Shown: positions 58,823 to 64,000 of the stretch, in pieces
How positions within the stretch are numbered: position 1 is the stretch's first letter
Layout: the number at the start of each line of letters is the position of its first letter
DNA from: CAYMCQ01 sp964389025
GTDB lineage: Bacteria > Verrucomicrobiota > Verrucomicrobiia > Limisphaerales > CAYMCQ01
Length of the DNA: 64,000 bases
Assembly (NCBI GenBank): GCA_964389025.1
Contig: CAYMCQ010000003.1
Span: 42,548 to 106,547 of the forward strand
Direction: 5' to 3'
Position numbers and translations under genes: made by a program
Notes under the pieces: generated by a model
What the model was told of the DNA's origin: nothing
Seen by the model: only the letters and a program-made list of their open reading frames with translations
Database searches by the model: none

Positions 58823-61800
58823 TTAAGGCGTCAGGCGGATTGAACCGCTCTGGCTGCCACTCGTGGTGAACGCGCCGCGCACCGTCTGCGCATTTTGCAG
58901 CGTCACGCCAACCCACTTGTTAACGGAATCAACATTGCCTTTGGCTGCCGCGGTCGGTTTGATTTTCACCTTGATGCCGTTTGTCTTGGAGCCGGGCACT
59001 GTCACTTTGCCGCCAGAGTAGCTGAACGTCGCGACAACCGGCGAGGCCAGATTGCCATCCTGAATCGTGAGTGTTCCGCTGAACGGATCAGGCGTCAAGC
59101 CGGGCAGGTTTGCCCCGGAACTGCCGACGGTCACCGGCGAACTCAACAAGGTGCCGCCACCCGACGAGAACATGGTGGTGAAGCCGCCCGAGTAAGGCAC
59201 TCCAGGCGTAACCGGACCAGCCGAGTCCTGCTTGGTCCAGACGATGTCGCCCGTGACGCCATTGTTGATGGTGAGCCAGCCGATCATCGCGCCGTGCGAC
59301 AGTTTCTTATTGGCCGTGTCCCTGTAGAGCAGCGCATAGAACGGCCACGAGCCGTTCGTGAACACGCCGGTGGTGACCGTCTTCAATTTAACGCCATCGC
59401 CTTCACCGGTGTAACCTTTCGCATTGAATTTGCCTTTTGCGTTGTCAATACCTTTGAAGTTCAGCACGTATCCATCGCCGGCCGGCAAAGCGGCGGCGTT
59501 GGTGCTGCCCACCATGACCATTGCGAACGCGTTTGTGACGGAGGGCGGAAGTGTCAGAGGATCTTTATTGCCATCGAAACTCTTGTCCGCGTCCATGGTG
59601 GCGGCACCTCCCCAGTTGGTGCTCTGGACTGTGCCGGAGAGATTGACGCCAGTTCCCAAATCCAACTGGAGGCCGAGCGTCAATACGTCGGTTGGATCGG
59701 TGACTTTCCGGACGATGTTCTTGCCCGGCTTGGGTGTGCCAACCCCTGCGAGGTCGAACGTGCCGCTGAACGGCACCACTTCACCTTGCTGCAACAGCTT
59801 GCCGCTGAACTTGCGTCTGCTGTCGGTTTTGACCGTGAACCAGCCGGAGCTTTCATGAGCCGTGGTCGCTTCGCTGAACAGGCCGTAGTAAACGCCCGCT
59901 GCGCCGAGGAAGCGATTAGTGATGAAGTTCACGATCAAAGTCAGATTCGTCTTCATCGTGAAGGGAACTTTCTTGTCGCCCTTTTCCACGGCTTTGCTCC
60001 CGGCAGTATAGAGCACGCTAGTCGAACCGTTGACCACCTGCAGCACGTTACTGAAAAAATTGTTTGCGAGCGGGGCGATATCCAGCGAATAACTCCGTTC
60101 GACGTCGAGCAGCGCTGCGTCGGCGGGTGTCTGACCGAGCGGAGAACTGGGTGTCTTAAGCAAATTGCCAAGAACAGTCCCTCTGCTGCTGTCAAAGAGG
60201 AGTGTCAAAGTGGAGGGCACTCTCAGGAAGACGAGGTTCGTCTTGGATGTTCCTTCCATGCCGGTGTTATCAATCGCCTTGGCGTTGACCTCATTCGTTC
60301 CAGTGACAAGCGTCACGGCGCTGTTTGTCCACAAGATGCCGCTCAACGTCGCCGCGCCATAAGTTCCACCGTTCGCACGCACGAGCACCTGAGATATTCC
60401 GGATGCGTCAACAGCCTTGCCGTCAGCCGGGATGACCGCGCTTGTAACGTCCGATTTGGTCTTTGGATTGGACAACGTCACCCCAGGCGCAACGCCGTCC
60501 GGCACGGTGATGATAATCGTGTAGTTGCTGCTGCCCGCGCAACCTGCCGCATCGGTGGCGGTTATCGTGAAGTTATTGGTGCCGCCCGCAGTCGGGATGC
60601 CGGTGAGGCTGCCGCCGCTCGACAGGGTCAATCCTGCGGGCAGGCTGCCGCTGTTTGTGAAGGCGTATGGGGGAAGCCCGCCGCTGGCGCTGATGGTCTG
60701 GTTGTAGTTGCTCCCGACCGCGCTTGCGGGGAGGCTTGACGGACTTAACGTGATGGTCGCGCAACTCACGGTCACCGTATGGGTCCGACTGCCGCTGCAG
60801 CCATAGAGATCCAGCGCGACTATTTCAATGGGGAACGTGCCTGTCGTCGTGGGTATGCCGGAAAGCACGCCGTTGGTTTCATTGAGCGACAAGCCCGGAG
60901 GCAACGGCCCGTTGGGCAGGTTGGTGTTCACGCTGAACGTGTATGGCGCAGTGCCGTTCGTCGCGGTGACGGTCTGGTTGTATGCCTGGCCGACCACGGC
61001 ATTCGGGAGATTGGTCGGGTCGAGCGAGATTGCCGGACAATCTATGGTCAGGCTGTAACTTTGCGTTCCCGTGCAGCCACTTGAAGCGGTTGCGACCACG
61101 TCGAAATTGAACGTGCCACCCGCTGTCGCCGTTCCTGAGAGCAATCCTCCGCTCGCCAAACTCAACCCGCCGGGCAACGAGCCGGAATCCACCGCGAACG
61201 TGTATGGCGCGATGCTGCCGGTCGCCATGATGGTCTCACTGTAAGCAGAGCCGGCTGTGCCATTCGTAAGTGTTCCCGGACTTAGCGTGATGGTCGGGCA
61301 GGCCGCCACTGTCACCGTCTGGGTGCATGTTGAACTGTTGTTGCAGCAGTCGGTCGCCTGCCATGTCCGCGTGACAATCATCGGGCAGAATGTCCCGTTG
61401 GTCACTGTGCTCAGAATGATGATTGTCGCGTTGGAGCAGCAGCCGTCAGTGGCCGTGGGCGCATCAAACGTCCAGGCGCTGCCGCACTCGACTGTTTTGT
61501 TGGTGGCGCAGATGATCGTCGGCGGGGTCGTGTCCACAACGGTGATGATCTGGCTTCGGTTCGTGCTGTTCCCGCAGCCATCATTCGCAGTCCATGTCCG
61601 CGTCACGATGTTCGTGCAGCCGACAACGTTGGTGACCATGGAGACGGAGGGCGTGATGACTCCCTGGCACGCATCCGTGAACACCGGCGCGCTGAAGCTC
61701 GGGGTCGCAGGACATTCAATTGTCGTGTCCGCTCCCTGGTCTGTCGTCACCGCCGGAGCGGTCGTGTCCACAACGGTGATGATCTGAGAGCGGTTGGTGG

Positions 61801-64000
61801 AGTTGCCGCAGCCGTCATTCGCCGTCCACGTCCGCGTCACGATGTTCGTGCAGCCGACGGTGTTGGTGACCGTTGAGACAGAAGGCGTGATGACTCCCTG
61901 GCACGCATCCGTGAACACCGGCGCGCTGAAGCTCGGGGTCGCAGGACATTCAATTGTCGTGTCCGCTCCCTGGTCTGTCGTCACCGCCGGAGCGGTCGTG
62001 TCCACAACGGTGATGATCTGAGAGCGGTTGGTGGAGTTGCCGCAGCCGTCATTCGCCGTCCACGTCCGCGTCACGATGTTCGTGCAGCCGACGGTGTTGG
62101 TGACCGTTGAGACAGAAGGCGTGATGACTCCCTGGCACGCATCCGTGAACACAGGAGCACTGAAACTCGGGGTCGCAGGACATTCAATCGTCGCGTCCGC
62201 GCCTTGGTCGGTTGTCACGGCTGGAGCGGTCGTGTCAATCACCGTGATGACCTGGCTGCGGTTCGTAATGTTACAGCCGTCGCTCGCCGTCCATGTCCGC
62301 GTCACGATGTTCGTGCAACCAATCGTGTTCGTCACTGTCACCACGTTCGGCGTGATGACTCCCTGGCAGTCATCCGTGAACACCGGAGCGCTGAAGCTCG
62401 GGCTCGCAGGACATTCAATCGTCGCGTCCGCGCCTTGATCGGTTGTGACATTGGGAAGGGTAGTGTCAATCACCGTGATGACCTGACTTCGGTTCGTCGA
62501 GTTGCCGCAACCGTCGTTCGCCGTCCACGTTCGCGTCACGATGTTCGTGCAGCCAATGGTGTTGGTGACCGTTGAGACAGAGGGCGTGATCACACCCTGG
62601 CAGTCATCCGTGAACACCGGCGCGCTGAAGCTCGGAGTGGCCGGGCATTCAATCGTCGCGTCCGCCCCTTGATCGGTTGTCACGGCGGGAGCGGTCGTGT
62701 CCACAACTGTGATCACTTGGCTGCGGTTCGTGCTGTTCCCGCAGCCATCATTCGCAGTCCATGTTCGAGTCACGATGTTTGTGCAGCCAACGGTGTTGGT
62801 GACCGTTGAGACAGAAGGCGTGATGACTCCCTGGCACGCATCCGTGAACACCGGCGCGCTGAAGCTCGGGGTCGCAGGACATTCAATTGTCGTGTCCGCT
62901 CCCTGGTCTGTCGTCACCGCCGGAGCGGTCGTGTCCACAACGGTGATGATCTGAGAGCGGTTGGTGGAGTTGCCGCAGCCGTCATTCGCTGTCCACGTTC
63001 GCGTCACGATGTTCGTGCAACCGATGGTGTTGGTGACCGTCGAGACGCTTGGCGTGATGACTCCCTGGCACGCATCCGTGAACACCGGCGAGCTGAAGCT
63101 CGGCGTGGCCGGACACTCGATCGTCGCATCCGCGCCTTGGTCGGTTGTCACGGCTGGAGCGGTCGTATCAATCACCGTGATGACTTGGCTGCGGTTCGTC
63201 GAGTTGCCGCAGCCGTCATTAGCAGTCCATGTCCGCGTCACGATGTTCGTGCAACCGATGGTGTTGGTGACCGTCGAGACGCTTGGCGTGATGACTCCCT
63301 GGCACGCATCCGTGAACACCGGCGAGCTGAAGCTCGGCGTGGCCGGACACTCGATCGTCGCATCCGCGCCTTGGTCGGTTGTCACGGCTGGAGCGGTCGT
63401 GTCAATCACCGTGAGCACCTGGCTGCGGTTTGTGCTGTTTCCGCAGCCATCGCTCGCAGTCCATGTCCGCGTCAGAATGTTTGTGCAGCCGATGGTGTTC
63501 GTCACCGTCGAGACAGAGGGTGTAATCACGCCTTGGCACGCATCCGTGAACACGGGGGCGCTGAAGACCGCCGGACATTCAACCGTCGCGTCCGCGCCTT
63601 GATCGGTTGTCACGGCTGGAGCGGTCGTGTCAATCACCGTGATGATCTGACTTCGGTTTGTTGAGTTTCCGCAACCGTCATTCGCCGTCCATGTCCGTGT
63701 CACGATGTTCGTGCAGCCGATGGTGTTGGTGATCGTCGAGATGGAGGGAGTGATGACTCCCTGGCAGTCATCCGTGAACACCGGCGCGCTGAAACTTGGT
63801 GTGGCGGGACATTCAATCGTCGCGTCCGCGCCTTGATCCGTCGTCACTGCAGGCGCTGTCGTGTCAATCACCGTGATGACCTGGCTGCGGTTCGTCGAGT
63901 TGCCGCAACCGTCGTTCGCCGTCCACGTTCGCGTCACGATGTTCGTGCAGCCAATGGTGTTGGTGACCGTTGAGACAGAGGGCGTGATGACTCCCTGGCA
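58823..64000 (-). CDS. Giant secreted surface protein with tandem HYR-like repeats, N-terminus outside the window
   Basis: At least 1725 residues; the frame runs off the right edge. From the N-terminal side: about ten near-identical 78-residue repeats (DTTAPAVTTDQGADATIECP ... VTRTWTANDGCGNSTNRSQ), each with four Cys, HYR-like; then a related divergent unit (DTTPPTIICATNKTVECGSA), three putative Ig-like (He_PIG) domains (e.g. GLSLASGGLLSGTATAGGTF), one more domain (PDGVAPGVTLSNPKTKSDVT) and a C-terminal beta-rich region (STLTLLFDSSRGTVLGNLLK ... GNVDSVNKWVGVTLQNAQTV) common in large verrucomicrobial exported proteins. It is probably an extracellular adhesin or matrix protein. Stop at 58823 is followed by a hairpin. 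Confidence 0.88.
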   Translation of the reverse strand, partial: CQGVITPSVSTVTNTIGCTNIVTRTWTANDGCGNSTNRSQVITVIDTTAPAVTTDQGADATIECPATPSFSAPVFTDDCQGVITPSISTITNTIGCTNIVTRTWTANDGCGNSTNRSQIITVIDTTAPAVTTDQGADATVECPAVFSAPVFTDACQGVITPSVSTVTNTIGCTNILTRTWTASDGCGNSTNRSQVLTVIDTTAPAVTTDQGADATIECPATPSFSSPVFTDACQGVITPSVSTVTNTIGCTNIVTRTWTANDGCGNSTNRSQVITVIDTTAPAVTTDQGADATIECPATPSFSSPVFTDACQGVITPSVSTVTNTIGCTNIVTRTWTANDGCGNSTNRSQIITVVDTTAPAVTTDQGADTTIECPATPSFSAPVFTDACQGVITPSVSTVTNTVGCTNIVTRTWTANDGCGNSTNRSQVITVVDTTAPAVTTDQGADATIECPATPSFSAPVFTDDCQGVITPSVSTVTNTIGCTNIVTRTWTANDGCGNSTNRSQVITVIDTTLPNVTTDQGADATIECPASPSFSAPVFTDDCQGVITPNVVTVTNTIGCTNIVTRTWTASDGCNITNRSQVITVIDTTAPAVTTDQGADATIECPATPSFSAPVFTDACQGVITPSVSTVTNTVGCTNIVTRTWTANDGCGNSTNRSQIITVVDTTAPAVTTDQGADTTIECPATPSFSAPVFTDACQGVITPSVSTVTNTVGCTNIVTRTWTANDGCGNSTNRSQIITVVDTTAPAVTTDQGADTTIECPATPSFSAPVFTDACQGVITPSVSMVTNVVGCTNIVTRTWTANDGCGNSTNRSQIITVVDTTPPTIICATNKTVECGSAWTFDAPTATDGCCSNATIIILSTVTNGTFCPMIVTRTWQATDCCNNSSTCTQTVTVAACPTITLSPGTLTNGTAGSAYSETIMATGSIAPYTFAVDSGSLPGGLSLASGGLLSGTATAGGTFNFDVVATASSGCTGTQSYSLTIDCPAISLDPTNLPNAVVGQAYNQTVTATNGTAPYTFSVNTNLPNGPLPPGLSLNETNGVLSGIPTTTGTFPIEIVALDLYGCSGSRTHTVTVSCATITLSPSSLPASAVGSNYNQTISASGGLPPYAFTNSGSLPAGLTLSSGGSLTGIPTAGGTNNFTITATDAAGCAGSSNYTIIITVPDGVAPGVTLSNPKTKSDVTSAVIPADGKAVDASGISQVLVRANGGTYGAATLSGILWTNSAVTLVTGTNEVNAKAIDNTGMEGTSKTNLVFLRVPSTLTLLFDSSRGTVLGNLLKTPSSPLGQTPADAALLDVERSYSLDIAPLANNFFSNVLQVVNGSTSVLYTAGSKAVEKGDKKVPFTMKTNLTLIVNFITNRFLGAAGVYYGLFSEATTAHESSGWFTVKTDSRRKFSGKLLQQGEVVPFSGTFDLAGVGTPKPGKNIVRKVTDPTDVLTLGLQLDLGTGVNLSGTVQSTNWGGAATMDADKSFDGNKDPLTLPPSVTNAFAMVMVGSTNAAALPAGDGYVLNFKGIDNAKGKFNAKGYTGEGDGVKLKTVTTGVFTNGSWPFYALLYRDTANKKLSHGAMIGWLTINNGVTGDIVWTKQDSAGPVTPGVPYSGGFTTMFSSGGGTLLSSPVTVGSSGANLPGLTPDPFSGTLTIQDGNLASPVVATFSYSGGKVTVPGSKTNGIKVKIKPTAAAKGNVDSVNKWVGVTLQNAQTVRGAFTTSGSQSGSIRLTP
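61535..64000 (-). repeat. Tandem 234-bp repeats encoding 78-residue HYR-like units
   Basis: About ten and a half units; unit boundaries are at each DTTAP. Most differ by few residues; one has lost three residues at the TPSF segment and another two residues in DGCNITNRS. High nucleotide identity (e.g. 61760-61990 versus 61994-62224) points to recent duplication or gene conversion. Read on the other strand it gives long Val-rich frames that are not genes. Confidence 0.95.

Noticed and set aside
58895..60739. 614-codon plus-strand frame opposite the giant surface gene
   Set aside because: Antisense shadow without motifs; the minus-strand frame has recognisable Ig-like and HYR-like domains.
61257..63602. 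Repeated Val-rich frames on the plus strand in the HYR region
   Set aside because: They arise from reading the 234-bp repeat on the opposite strand.
61535..64000. Regular repeats considered as a CRISPR array
   Set aside because: Repeat unit is 234 bp, coding and without short constant repeats plus unique spacers.
1..64000. tRNA, rRNA, tmRNA genes and transposases
   Set aside because: Looked for cloverleaf ends, conserved rRNA stretches and DDE-type proteins; none seen, though short RNAs could be missed by eye.

Overview
The window looks like a chromosomal piece of a Gram-negative bacterium of the Verrucomicrobiota, most likely in the Limisphaerales/Pedosphaera direction. This is inferred from gene content, not from a marker gene. 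The clues are complete LPS enzymes (KdtA, LpxK, LpxL-type acyltransferases, a heptosyltransferase), a pilM-Amuc_1100-like-Amuc_1099-like-secretin locus in the order known from Akkermansia, prepilin-type proteins with the H-X9-DG motif, large secreted repeat proteins, and very many intergenic palindromes. I saw no rRNA, tRNA, CRISPR array or transposase.

Layout. 1-258: truncated 5' end of a gene resembling transglutaminase-like proteins. 433-15165: parts of an aryl-polyene/flexirubin-like lipid pathway (acyl carrier protein, halogenase-like flavoprotein, small lipoprotein, MMPL exporter, LolA-like carrier, FabZ-like dehydratase, AMP-ligase, LpxL-type acyltransferase, membrane protein). It is interrupted by an opposite-strand operon for a GldA/GldF/GldG-type ABC system plus a DUF4340 protein (2180-7145). 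15181-16519: a decayed MazF-type toxin-antitoxin pair, then a block of very small genes with its own promoter-like sequence and a strong terminator. 16794-18119: kdtA. 18287-26357: pilT, then pilM and the pilus/secretin operon. 26360-35887: four large exported proteins, the last an M36 metallopeptidase. 35943-43009: coaE, glgB, an MgtC protein, a TPR membrane glycosyltransferase and a FIST protein. 43255-45986: an antitoxin-like gene and an AT-richer cassette of PD-(D/E)XK-like nuclease, Ser/Thr kinase and an unknown protein. 45991-55032: transporter, hydrolase, an oxidoreductase-MaoC fusion, a frameshifted lipoprotein gene, a sugar isomerase-like protein and two prepilin-like proteins. 55250-58716: LPS genes (lpxK, lpxL-like, heptosyltransferase) on the minus strand. 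58823-64000: 3' part of a giant surface protein with about ten near-identical 78-residue repeats.

The most unusual feature is a dispersed family of 7-bp tandem repeats, usually arranged as inverted arms (about eleven loci). Their unit sequence differs from locus to locus (CCAAACA, CTTCCAT, CCTTTTG, GTGCGAA and others), but period and architecture are kept. Because 7 is not a multiple of 3, a stop-free heptamer array reads as the same 7-residue peptide in all three frames. In four exported proteins the left arm encodes the polar/basic start and the right arm the hydrophobic core of the signal peptide. In the AMP-ligase and the MMPL exporter such arrays sit in frame inside the protein. Other palindrome families also lie inside coding sequence or provide the stop codons of genes. 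Together these repeats look like an active source of coding sequence in this genome.

Start sites were moved to internal codons where a ribosome binding site, an overlap with the upstream gene or family length supported it. No database search was possible; family names rest on motifs and recalled family features.
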